NCBI RefSeq assembly: GCF_017876675.1
Contig: NZ_JAGIOI010000001.1
Location: 1,736,001-1,800,000, forward strand
Source of the DNA: Arthrobacter stackebrandtii
GTDB lineage: Bacteria > Actinomycetota > Actinomycetes > Actinomycetales > Micrococcaceae
Direction: 5' to 3'
Length of the DNA stretch: 64,000 nt
Both the position numbers and the translations under genes were made by a program. Shown in pieces: positions 1 to 17,698 of the stretch (its first letter is position 1; the number at the start of each line of letters is the position of its first letter). A model generated the notes under the pieces. It searched no databases. It worked only from the letters and a program-made list of their open reading frames with translations, and was not told where the DNA came from.

Positions 1-294
1 CAGGGCTCCGTGACCCGCAGTGCCACAGAAGAAGCCTTCCTACGGTGGAATGTGGTCCCGTCGGAGGTTACGGAAGCCGGCAGCAGGGAAGCTGTGGAAG
101 CATCCGTGCTGGCGGGATTAGGCACGGGGCTCATGGGTGAAGTGGAATTCAGTCACGACCCCAGGCTGGCACTTGTCGACTTCAACGAAGGCCTTCCGCC
201 TCTGGTGGAATACATCGTGCATCGCACAGATCGCGGCAACGACCCGGCGCTGAGGGCGGTCCTCGCTGCTGCTTTGGGCACCGTTGCTTCTTGA
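1..294 (+). CDS. LysR-type regulator, C-terminal fragment (cut by window edge)
   Basis: The reading frame is open from the first base and ends at TGA 292-294, giving about 97 residues. The text resembles the effector-binding end of LysR regulators: a GSVTR start of the family's 'xxGSxTRxxFE' stretch, then EAVEASVLAGLGTGLMGE, which matches the 'V.aGlGial' helix, then a short C-terminal helix. The helix-turn-helix part would lie upstream of the window, so the target genes cannot be inferred. Family assignment is moderate because only one third of the protein is visible. Immediately downstream lies a transposase remnant, so the gene sits at the edge of a rearranged segment. Confidence 0.6.
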   Translation, partial: QGSVTRSATEEAFLRWNVVPSEVTEAGSREAVEASVLAGLGTGLMGEVEFSHDPRLALVDFNEGLPPLVEYIVHRTDRGNDPALRAVLAAALGTVAS

Positions 295-299
295 CTCGA

Positions 300-579
300 C
301 GCCCGCCAGGAAGCAGCAGAAGGACCTGTTGCTGCCGGTGTGTGGTGGTTGTGGCTGCCGACTTGGCGGAAACCCTCAGCGGTCAGGCTCGGTGATATGA
401 CGCGGTAGTCGGGCAGATTGAAAAGCATGGTGGCAGCGTCAACTGCCACAACGGTAGGCTCGTTCAAGGCTCGTGGTCCTGTTCCAGGTTGTATGCTTAG
501 ACACACTCATCCCAGCAGGGCCACGGGCCCTTTGCATAGGCAAATCAAGAACTCAAACCCCCACCAACCGCGGAGAGCC
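300..579 (-). mobile_element. Decayed ISL3-family insertion sequence end
   Basis: On the minus strand, the frame beginning near 506 reads TGPRALNE, then DAAT, FNL and DYRV. These line up with TGLRALNE, DAAT, FNL and DYRV at the N terminus of the intact ISL3 transposase at 8013-9353. Similarity stops after about 45 residues and the frame then runs into unrelated text. At 572-579 the sequence ggagagcc matches the outermost bases of the intact element's terminal repeat, in the orientation expected for the transposase 5' end. The remnant therefore keeps one terminus and the start of the transposase and has lost the rest. Confidence 0.6.
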
Positions 580-593
580 GGTTAAAGGGGTGT

Positions 594-613
594 GGCCGCC
601 TGGTGGGGCGGCC
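594..613. repeat. Short GC palindrome, copy a
   Basis: The 20-base sequence ggccgcctggtggggcggcc has perfect 7-base arms (ggccgcc/ggcggcc) around a tggtgg loop. Six copies were found in the window, all next to rRNA operons or the ISL3 element. Here it lies about 108 bases beyond the 3' end of 5S of operon 1, where it could contribute to transcript ending or act as a REP-like element. Confidence 0.8.
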
Positions 614-673
614 ATGGTGTGTGGTTGAGCCGGCCGTGTGGTGGCCGTGGTGGTTTTGGTTGTTAAGTGGAGG

Positions 674-703
674 GAGGCCCCGCACCTGGTGGTGTGGGGC
701 CTC
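674..703 (-). terminator. Probable rrn operon 1 terminator hairpin
   Basis: gaggccccgcacc and ggtgtggggcctc form a 13-position stem with one mismatch and a tggt loop, about 20 bases after the 3' end of 5S. There is no strong U run after it on the minus transcript, so it may act with a factor or only as a 3' stabiliser. Confidence 0.55.
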
Positions 704-720
704 GACCTCGTTTTGGTGTT

Positions 721-839
721 GTCCGGCGGTGTCCTACTCTCCCACATCCTCTCGAATGCAGTACCATCGGCGCTGTGGGTCTTAGCTTCCGGGTTCGGAA
801 TGGGACCGGGCGTTTCCCCCACGCTATGACCACCGTAAC
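721..839 (-). rRNA. rrf: 5S ribosomal RNA, operon 1
   Basis: The minus strand begins gttacggtggtcatagc and ends near gacaccgccggac, with the internal cccggtcccattccgaac block of bacterial 5S. The 5' and 3' ends are complementary (helix I). The length of about 119 bases fits actinobacterial 5S. It is the last gene of the operon 16S-23S-5S, separated from 23S by about 220 bases. It is identical to the copy at 9573-9691 as far as I can read. The exact ends are accurate to within a few bases. Confidence 0.93.
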
Positions 840-1060
840 TCGTTCCCCGAACCGTGTTTGGTTGGGTGGCTTGTTGGGTGTTCCTTTTGTGAACAACTTG
901 TTGTTATTTTATTGTACAGGCCCCTGGTGCCGTCCCGTACCGTTGTGGTGGTGGGGGTGGTCACAGGGTTTCTGTGGTGTTGGGTTTCCAAACGGTTTGT
1001 TGTTTGGGAACCACATAGTGAACGCGAGCAGTCTTAGTGTTTATAAGAGTGTGTGTGGTG
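840..1060 (-). other. 23S-5S spacer with 3' arm of the 23S processing stem, operon 1
   Basis: No gene is present. Bases 996-1030 (plus strand tttgttgtttgggaacc, then cacatagtgaacgcgagca) are complementary, with few mismatches, to 4379-4413 on the other side of 23S. In the precursor RNA the two would pair into the long stem that RNase III cuts to release pre-23S. No tRNA gene lies in the spacer. Confidence 0.6.
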
Positions 1061-6315
<5,255 letters not shown>

Positions 6316-6476
6316 TAACTAAACAGACACACACAACCACACCGGAAAAAGATGACAGCTGCGTGCACTAAATTCGAAACCAGCTAAACGATCATGCATC
6401 ACCACAGGGGCGGCAACACACAACCAAATAACCAATCAAATAAATAAATTGGTATCAATAAAACTTGGCACACTAT

Positions 6477-6492
6477 TGAGTTCTCAAACAAC
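6477..6492 (-). promoter_or_regulatory. boxA-type antitermination element in rrn 1 leader
   Basis: The transcript reads gttgtttgagaactca, the conserved leader element of actinobacterial rRNA operons that recruits NusB/NusE-type antitermination factors. It lies about 160 bases upstream of 16S and is repeated in the 16S-23S spacer. Confidence 0.65.
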
Positions 6493-6567
6493 AACCACAC
6501 CCAGCCACACACCCAAACCAAAACAAACGCTTCAGTCCGTGGCGATCAGCACCGGGGCAACTTTTCA

Positions 6568-6596
6568 ATCTTACCCCCCAACAAGCCAGAAAGCAA
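6568..6596 (-). promoter_or_regulatory. Proximal rrn promoter, operon 1
   Basis: On the minus strand ttgctt (-35) and taagat (-10) are 17 bases apart. They are followed by tgaaaagttgccccggtg, where gttgcccc resembles the initially transcribed sequence of actinobacterial rRNA promoters. The distal promoter also has gttgcccc after its -10. This is inferred from sequence only. Confidence 0.5.
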
Positions 6597-6720
6597 AACC
6601 AACCAAACCGGCCAGCCCCACCCACCAGAACACAACCATCCACCAGCAAAACAAGTCCGCCGGCAAACAATCAAGAAAGGGGATCCGTTGACCTCCGCAC
6701 CAAGCGGGGCAACTCGAAAA

Positions 6721-6749
6721 ACAATACACCCCTTTCCACCCAAACGCAC
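6721..6749 (-). promoter_or_regulatory. Truncated distal rrn promoter, operon 1
   Basis: The -10 box tattgt (6721-6726) and downstream gttgcccc are kept. The duplication junction at 6737 replaces everything upstream, so the -35 position reads gtgcgt instead of the ttgcac found in operon 2. The promoter is probably weak or dead here. Confidence 0.5.
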
Positions 6750-7824
6750 ATCCACCACCACCCCCACCACCCAAAAAGCACCCCCCACCAACCCACCAAC
6801 CCCCCCAAAAACCCCGGAAACACAACCAACAAACACCCCACTGTGATCCCCATCCCACACCCCACCAACACCCAAAAACCACCACCAAAACCACCACAAC
6901 CGTGACCCACACCACCCCACCAGACCACGCACCCTCCACCCGACACCCCACACCCCGCACCACAAAAAACCCGGGGCCCAGGGGCACACCACCAGACCCA
7001 GCAACCAGACCCCGGCCCATCGGTTGCAGCAACCAGGCCCCTGCACCCCCGCCACCAGGTCCCGGCCGGGCCGGTCGTGCAACAAATCCAGCATCCCGGG
7101 CCACCAGCGTCACACCCGGACCATGACCGCCGGCAAAAAAAATGCGTCCGTGCCACGGCACCCGGCACCCGCCCCAGCAGCCACAACACCAGACCTGACG
7201 CGACGACAGTGCAGGCGAGACAGGCAGCCAAGAGAAACCAGCCCCCAGGGCAGGCCGGCAGCCAAGAGAAACCTGCCCCCGGACCCGTGTACGGGAGCCG
7301 TCCCCGGGGTCCGGCACCGCCAACAGTGCGATTCCAGCCGGGCGATGAAGGCCCCGGCACCCCTTCAAGGACCTCCCTCCCCAGCCCAAACCCCAGCCCA
7401 CCCACACCCCACAACCCCACGGCAGCACGCCGGCAGGGCTGCAGGACTGCGGGGCGGCGGGGCAGGTGGCGTCGGGCGGCGGGGCAGGTGGCGTCGGCGG
7501 ATTCCTTGCGGGATGCCGGTGTTTGAACCGGCAACCACCGGGACCGGCACGAAAGGAAGGCACCAGGGAACCAGCCACACCGGCAACGCCGGGCCCGCCG
7601 GGTGTTCCGGCAACCGGTCATACGTGGCCGGAGCGCAAAAGCCCTGGCGCCGTTCGTCAACCCGGGGCCGGCACCGGCAGCTGCCTGGTGGCAGGATCCT
7701 TCTCCGCGCACGCGGCGGGCGCTCCCCGAACGGGGGCTCATGCGGCGCATGCGAAGGCTGGTGCCTCCCCGGGGCGATGGCCGGCACGGTGCCGGTGGTG
7801 GTGTGTGGGTGATGAAATGCGGGT
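6737..7824. other. Gene-free, strongly strand-skewed C-rich tract
   Basis: From 6737 to about 7000 the plus strand is nearly all C and A, so the minus strand is G-rich with many G3-G7 runs. From 7000 to 7800 the base composition is very GC-rich, with local tandem repeats: ggcggcggggcaggtggcgtc twice at about 7453-7495, and gcagccaagagaaacc twice at about 7226-7274. Long open frames exist on both strands, but their low-complexity Pro/Ala/Gly/Trp translations look like composition artefacts. No gene was accepted. Confidence 0.6.
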
Positions 7825-7923
7825 GGCCGCCTGGTGGGGCGGCCGGGGTGATGAAATGCGGGTGGCCGCCTGGTGGGGCGGCCGGGGTGGTTTAAGTGGG
7901 TGTGGCCGCCTGGTGGGGCGGCC
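7825..7923. repeat. Array of three GC palindromes (copies b, c, d)
   Basis: ggccgcctggtggggcggcc occurs at 7825-7844, 7864-7883 and 7904-7923. Copies b and c are spaced exactly 39 bases apart as part of a longer tandem unit that begins gatgaaatgcggg. The array abuts the left end of the ISL3 element. Confidence 0.85.
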
Positions 7924-7941
7924 GGGGTGTGGGTGTTAAGT

Positions 7942-9387
7942 GGCTCTCCGTGGTTCGTGGTGAATTCTGGTTTCGTGTCACTGAACGGAGGTGGCTCGTA
8001 GCCTGCGTTGTGATGGATGTTCTGACGCATTCATCGATGACAGGACTACGAGCCTTGAACGAGCTTACTTTGCCGCACGCTGATGCTGCCACCACGATCT
8101 TCAATCTTCACGATTACCGCGTTCTGGGAACCGAGACGTTGAGTTTCGGCCAACGCAGAATCCATATTGAAAGCACCGTCGATTCCGGATGCCCTAGCTG
8201 CGGTGTCATCGGCACCCGGCGCCATTCCGGCCGGCAGCAACGCGTTCGCGATATCCCGGTGGCTGGTCCGGTGGAAGTCGTGTGGGCCAAGCGGCGATTG
8301 TTCTGCGACGAATCATCATGTCCCCGCAGAACCTTCTCTGAATCCACGCTCGAGATCCCGGCCAGGTCACGCACCACGAGCCGGCTCCACGGCGCACTAG
8401 TTGATGCGGTGGTCTCTTCCGGGCGGGCAGCGACAGAAACAGCCATCGCCCACGGGGTCTCGTGGTGGTTGGTGCAAAAAGCCTTGACCTTGGCGGCAAC
8501 GAAACTGCCCAACGTTGATCTCTTACGGCCACGCATGCTCGGTATTGATGAACACCGTTTCCGGTCCGTGCGCTTCTTCAAAGACCCGGAAACGAGTCTC
8601 TGGAAGCGCATCGAACCGTGGATGACGACGATCGTTGACCTGGATACCGGGCAGATCCTGGGTGTTGTTGACGGGCGAGACCACACCGGGGTCGGTGCGT
8701 GGCTCATCAAGCGGCCCCTGGAGTGGCGGCTCGGCGTGCAAGTTGTTGCTATTGATCCCTCAGCAGCCTTCCGAAAAGCATTGCGGATGTGGCTGCCCCG
8801 CACCGCCGTCTCAGTGGATCATTTCCATCTGATCCAGCTAGCGAATCAGGCACTGACAGAAGTCAGGCAGCAACTTTCTCACCAGGTACGTGGTCGCCGT
8901 GGCCGGGCCGTGGATCCAGCCTGGGCGCACCGGATGCTGCTCCTGCGGGCCAGCGACACACTCTCAGATCGAGCACGGGCGAAGCTAGAGACAGTCTTCG
9001 CGACCGATGACCCGACGAGGAAACTCAAGGCTGCCTGGGACGTGAAAGAGCAAGTGCGAATGCTGCTGCGCACCGGCTCCTTGGAGGATGCCGAGCTGGC
9101 CAAGGAAGAACTCGAACGCCTCGTCAAGGAATCCAATCAGCCAGAAACGACCAGGCTCTGGCGGACCATTTGCCGTTGGTGGAAAGAGATCGAGGTCCTC
9201 ATCGTCACCGGCGCCACCACAGGAAAAGTCGAAGCCAACAACACCAGCATCAAACACATCAAGAGGACCGGCCGTGGCTTCGTCAATAGCGCCAACTACA
9301 CAACACGTATTATGCTCAGGAGCGCCGCCCGAACAGCGGTGAATCATCCATGACAACAATGGAATTCACCACGAACCACGGAGAGCC
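7942..9387 (+). mobile_element. Complete ISL3-family insertion sequence
   Basis: The element is 1446 bases long with perfect 26-base terminal inverted repeats at 7942-7967 (starting ggctctccgtggttcgtgg) and 9362-9387. One intact transposase lies between them. The 8 bases outside each end (tgttaagt and ggttaaag) share gttaa but are not an exact duplication, so no clean target-site duplication is visible. It sits inside an array of GC palindromes between the two rRNA operons. Confidence 0.88.
8013..9353 (+). CDS. ISL3-family transposase
   Basis: The 446-residue enzyme catalyses cut-and-paste or related transposition of its own element. The N-terminal part has a zinc-finger-like Cys pattern (CPSC, then FCDESSCPRRTFSE) typical of ISL3 transposases. 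The C-terminal two thirds is the DDE-type catalytic domain: IDEHRFR (Asp near 178), AIDPSAAF (Asp near 247) and KVEANNTSIKHIKRTGRG (Glu near 407). The start chosen is ATG 8013; a later ATG at 8040 would still keep the conserved RALNE stretch. The frame is uninterrupted and both terminal repeats are intact, so the element may be mobile. The N-terminal motifs recur in the remnant at 300-579. Confidence 0.92.
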   Translation: MDVLTHSSMTGLRALNELTLPHADAATTIFNLHDYRVLGTETLSFGQRRIHIESTVDSGCPSCGVIGTRRHSGRQQRVRDIPVAGPVEVVWAKRRLFCDESSCPRRTFSESTLEIPARSRTTSRLHGALVDAVVSSGRAATETAIAHGVSWWLVQKALTLAATKLPNVDLLRPRMLGIDEHRFRSVRFFKDPETSLWKRIEPWMTTIVDLDTGQILGVVDGRDHTGVGAWLIKRPLEWRLGVQVVAIDPSAAFRKALRMWLPRTAVSVDHFHLIQLANQALTEVRQQLSHQVRGRRGRAVDPAWAHRMLLLRASDTLSDRARAKLETVFATDDPTRKLKAAWDVKEQVRMLLRTGSLEDAELAKEELERLVKESNQPETTRLWRTICRWWKEIEVLIVTGATTGKVEANNTSIKHIKRTGRGFVNSANYTTRIMLRSAARTAVNHP

Positions 9388-9401
9388 GGTTAAAGGGGTG
9401 T

Positions 9402-9465
9402 GGCCGTCTGGTGGGGCGGCCGGGGTGTGGGTGTTGAGTGCGGGTGGCCGCCTGGTGGGGCGGCC
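9402..9465. repeat. GC palindromes e and f at the right flank of ISL3
   Basis: Copy e (9402-9421) has one change in the left arm (ggccgtc). Copy f (9446-9465) is exact and corresponds to copy a of operon 1. Copy e shares its upstream context ggttaaaggggtgtggcc with copy a at 580-597, so operon 1 looks like a version in which e and f have merged into one unit. Confidence 0.8.
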
Positions 9466-9525
9466 ATGGTGTGTGGTTGAGCCGGCCGTGTGGTGGCCGT
9501 GGTGGTTTTGGTTGTTAAGTGGAGG

Positions 9526-9555
9526 GAGGCCCCGCACCTGGTGGTGTGGGGCCTC
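9526..9555 (-). terminator. Probable rrn operon 2 terminator hairpin
   Basis: Same 13-position stem and tggt loop as at 674-703, about 20 bases after 5S. Weak U tract. Confidence 0.55.
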
Positions 9556-9572
9556 GACCTCGTTTTGGTGTT

Positions 9573-9691
9573 GTCCGGCGGTGTCCTACTCTCCCACATC
9601 CTCTCGAATGCAGTACCATCGGCGCTGTGGGTCTTAGCTTCCGGGTTCGGAATGGGACCGGGCGTTTCCCCCACGCTATGACCACCGTAAC
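9573..9691 (-). rRNA. rrf: 5S ribosomal RNA, operon 2
   Basis: Second copy of the 5S gene, apparently identical to 721-839, with the same flanking spacer and terminator-like hairpin. It has the conserved 5S core and complementary ends. Confidence 0.93.
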
Positions 9692-9912
9692 TCGTTCCCC
9701 GAACCGTGTTTGGTTGGGTGGCTTGTTGGGTGTTCCTTTTGTGAACAACTTGTTGTTATTTTATTGTACAGGCCCCTGGTGCCGTCCCGTACCGTTGTGG
9801 TGGTGGGGGTGGTCACAGGGTTTCTGTGGTGTTGGGTTTCCAAACGGTTTGTTGTTTGGGAACCACATAGTGAACGCGAGCAGTCTTAGTGTTTATAAGA
9901 GTGTGTGTGGTG
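9692..9912 (-). other. 23S-5S spacer, operon 2
   Basis: Same as 840-1060. It contains the 3' arm of the 23S processing stem at 9848-9882, pairing with 13231-13265. No tRNA. Confidence 0.6.
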
Positions 9913-15167
<5,255 letters not shown>

Positions 15168-15328
15168 TAACTAAACAGACACACACAACCACACCGGAAA
15201 AAGATGACAGCTGCGTGCACTAAATTCGAAACCAGCTAAACGATCATGCATCACCACAGGGGCGGCAACACACAACCAAATAACCAATCAAATAAATAAA
15301 TTGGTATCAATAAAACTTGGCACACTAT

Positions 15329-15344
15329 TGAGTTCTCAAACAAC
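15329..15344 (-). promoter_or_regulatory. boxA-type antitermination element in rrn 2 leader
   Basis: Transcript sequence gttgtttgagaactca, identical to the operon 1 leader element. Confidence 0.65.
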
Positions 15345-15419
15345 AACCACACCCAGCCACACACCCAAACCAAAACAAACGCTTCAGTCCGTGGCGATCA
15401 GCACCGGGGCAACTTTTCA

Positions 15420-15448
15420 ATCTTACCCCCCAACAAGCCAGAAAGCAA
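15420..15448 (-). promoter_or_regulatory. Proximal rrn promoter, operon 2
   Basis: ttgctt, 17 bases, taagat, then a gttgcccc start region. Same as in operon 1. Confidence 0.5.
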
Positions 15449-15572
15449 AACCAACCAAACCGGCCAGCCCCACCCACCAGAACACAACCATCCACCAGCA
15501 AAACAAGTCCGCCGGCAAACAATCAAGAAAGGGGATCCGTTGACCTCCGCACCAAGCGGGGCAACTCGAAAA

Positions 15573-15601
15573 ACAATACACCCCTTTCTGCGGGTGTGCA
15601 A
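15573..15601 (-). promoter_or_regulatory. Intact distal rrn promoter, operon 2
   Basis: On the minus strand ttgcac (15596-15601) and tattgt (15573-15578) are 17 bases apart, followed by ttttcgagttgccccgc. The duplication junction at 15588/15589 runs through the spacer, so only this copy has both boxes. The element lies about 400 bases upstream of 16S and 55 bases past the stop of the preceding gene. Confidence 0.5.
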
Positions 15602-15655
15602 ATCGGACGGCGCCTCTGCAAATTGTGGGCGGAAAAGTGGTGGCCACAATAGCGG

Positions 15656-16033
15656 CTATGCCGCCTTGGAAGCCTTGGCGAGGTACTTGGGCACTAGTAC
15701 AGCGCACAGGGCTGTCACACCCCAGACTATGAGAGTGGCCCAGATCCACGTCCAGAATCCATAGATTCGAATGCCGCCAAATGGCAGGTTGGCAATGATG
15801 AGTGCCAACCAGGTGGAGACCAGTGACGCTGCGCCTGCCATGGCTGGCAGGTGCTTGGTGGCGAGTTTTGCAACCAGACCCACCAATACCGACTGTGCAA
15901 TGGTGAACATGACCACCGCGGTGATGAAACCACCGATGCCCAAGGAGAAGCGGGACAGAAGCATGGCGGCCAAAATGAGTGCCACTGCAGAACTGCCCAG
16001 CTGAAAGCCAATCTGGATCAAAAGTTGTTTCAT
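15656..16033 (-). CDS. Small four-helix membrane protein (holin-like)
   Basis: The 125-residue protein is almost entirely hydrophobic. Four predicted membrane segments lie at about residues 8-28, 33-53, 65-85 and 95-117, with a short basic tail (KYLAKASKAA). The layout resembles the 'phage holin family' or four-helix actinobacterial membrane proteins, whose cellular function is mostly unknown. The start is ATG 16033, preceded by an aggat-like ribosome site. It is transcribed toward rRNA operon 2 and ends 55 bases before the distal rrn promoter. No partner gene is adjacent. The membrane location is well supported; the role is unknown. Confidence 0.75.
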   Translation of the reverse strand: MKQLLIQIGFQLGSSAVALILAAMLLSRFSLGIGGFITAVVMFTIAQSVLVGLVAKLATKHLPAMAGAASLVSTWLALIIANLPFGGIRIYGFWTWIWATLIVWGVTALCAVLVPKYLAKASKAA

Positions 16034-17150
16034 GTGACGATCCTATGTGCCCCAATAGGGAAGCGGCCAGAGCCGGGGCTCGTTTTCGGCCGGGCGCCCT
16101 CTTTATAGCCACATCCCCGCGAGGTAGTTGCAGATCCGGGGCGCCGGCTGTGGATCTTCTGTATATAGGGATACCTGGACAGCGGGTGCCGAACCATCTG
16201 GGGCAAAGTTGTAGAAGCTGTGCATGGCTGAGGTATCGCTTTTGACAGCGCGGGCCGGTGAAGTCCATTTCTGCAAGGTCGGTCAGTGGATGGGATCAGC
16301 GAGCAATCCGTGCTGCTGATTGCGGCCACACCATGTTAATACCCGTGTGACGCCATGCCCCTTCGGCAGGAAGAGATTGCGGGTGCTTGCTCGCATCGCA
16401 TGGTGGCGGCTCCCCAATCCATGTCTTCTCCGCCGACAGCGTCTCACCAACGAACAGGTCCCATAGTGATTAGCTCCTATGGTGATAACCGCCGAGGACG
16501 GGGAACGGTTGTCCGCAGATGCGCGAATCGACCACATGGCATGGCCGACTTCCCCGTATTCATAGCCTGGCAAGTCGCAGCGGGCACGCACGGGGCGCAC
16601 GACTCAGACCGACCGGGTCGGCGCATGAATGCGGTTCGCGGATCCGCCTTCCAGCGACACGTAGCAGGACCGGGTGGTCGCGGTGGGGTTGCCGCATCGG
16701 GGCATGACCCTTACCCTCCGTGTCATGGATGGAAAGTTGCCGGTAACGGGCTCAGCGCTACGGCGTCCCACATCAGCTGTTCGATGACCGGTCACCTGCT
16801 GCCGGCATCGACATCCAGAAGACACACCTTCTACCGCATCCCTTATATAAGGAAGGACGGCGATGCCGGAAGCCAGGCCAGATTATCTGGCTGATTTGTC
16901 GGTGCTGCGCCAGCGCGCCACCGAATTCCTGAAGCCCAGCACGCCTCACTGGATGTTGCCATTAGATAGATAAGAGGAAGGCTGACGGAGCCAAACGCAC
17001 ATGGTGAGACTTCGCCATCCCTGCCTTCACCGCCCATGGCTGCTCGGGCTGCTGGGTCGAAGACCGTTGAGGCTGGCTCTCGAGCCGAACCGGCGTCCGG
17101 GAGAGGCAATTGGAGCGCACGTCCACGGCCTCACAGAACGTTCGGGCAAC
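16034..17150. other. Intergenic region without a convincing gene
   Basis: Open frames on both strands (for example 16355-16894 plus) have erratic composition, no recognisable domain and no good ribosome site. The stretch looks like decayed sequence. The only frame with a plausible start is the 36-residue one listed separately. Confidence 0.5.
16863..16973 (+). CDS. Possible 36-residue small protein or gene remnant
   Basis: ATG 16863 follows a ggaagg ribosome-site-like sequence by about ten bases. The protein reads MPEARPDYLADLSVLRQR and ends HWMLPLDR. Its composition is protein-like, but no family is recognised. It could equally be the start of a gene truncated by rearrangement in this decayed region. 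Confidence 0.25.
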   Translation: MPEARPDYLADLSVLRQRATEFLKPSTPHWMLPLDR

Positions 17151-17193
17151 AAAAGATCCCCGGAAGGAACACTTGGTTCCTGCCGGGGATCTT
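17151..17193 (-). terminator. Terminator of tRNA-Leu
   Basis: On the minus strand agatccccggcaggaac and ttccttccggggatct form a strong stem, followed by tttgtt. It lies 9 bases after the tRNA 3' end. Confidence 0.75.
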
Positions 17194-17201
17194 TCAAAAC
17201 G

Positions 17202-17284
17202 TGCGCGAGGGGGGATTTGAACCCCCACGCCCTTTCGGACACTGGCACCTGAAGCCAGCGCGTCTGCCGTTCCGCCACTCGCGC
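17202..17284 (-). tRNA. tRNA-Leu (anticodon CAG)
   Basis: The minus strand starts gcgcgagtggcggaacgg and ends ccctcgcgc plus discriminator A. Acceptor arms gcgcgag/ctcgcgc pair perfectly, and the T-arm gggggttcaaatccccc is canonical. The anticodon loop ttcaggt sits in a ctggc/gccag stem and carries CAG, which reads CUG. A long variable arm, as expected for Leu, follows. CCA is not encoded. A strong terminator follows at 17151-17193. Confidence 0.95.
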
Positions 17285-17698
17285 GTTTTTTGAATCTGCT
17301 TCACTGTCGGACCGAAGTGATTTCGGCTTTCAGTGGAACAGCGAGATCAAGCATATAGGACGTTTGCCCGATTTGCCTAAACGAGCCGCTCCACACACGT
17401 CCCGGAGCGGGTAAATCACCCTTCAAATGTGCCCCACAGCCCCTAGAACACGCGGATTTCCCTTCTCTCAAAACTTCCTTAAACTTCCCCTACCAGGGTA
17501 GGAAATTTGCCACATTCGGCCCTCTCTATGGGTATATTCAAAGACTGCGGCAGTAGTATCAAGCTTGAACACGGTTGTCCGCAGCGCGGATGACCCTCGC
17601 GTTGCGCCCGTTCACGGGCCGCGAGGAGACTCTGGATTCACCCCGCGTCAGCGGCGGCAACGAGAAGCAGTATCAACACCTTGAGGAGAGGAGAGCGC
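17285..17698 (+). promoter_or_regulatory. Upstream region of the fhaA-pknB operon
   Basis: This gap of about 410 bases carries no gene. It must hold the promoter and 5' leader of the growth-control operon, and probably the tRNA-Leu promoter on the other strand. No consensus -35/-10 pair stands out. A palindromic cctaccagggtagg lies at about 17490-17503. Confidence 0.4.

Noticed and set aside
7514-7531. Hairpin gccggtgtttgaaccggc resembling a tRNA T-arm on the minus strand.
   Set aside because: The loop has one base too many, and no acceptor, D-arm or anticodon arm can be built around it.
6571-7812. Long frames up to 359 codons on both strands in the C-rich tract.
   Set aside because: Translations are low-complexity Gly/Trp/Pro/Cys text caused by base composition; no ribosome site or domain.
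7934-9395. Possible 8-base target duplication around ISL3 (tgttaagt versus ggttaaag).
   Set aside because: Only the central gttaa agrees; not an exact duplication.
16355-16894. 179-codon plus-strand frame between the holin-like gene and tRNA-Leu.
   Set aside because: No ribosome site, erratic composition, no domain; competes with an equally poor minus-strand frame.
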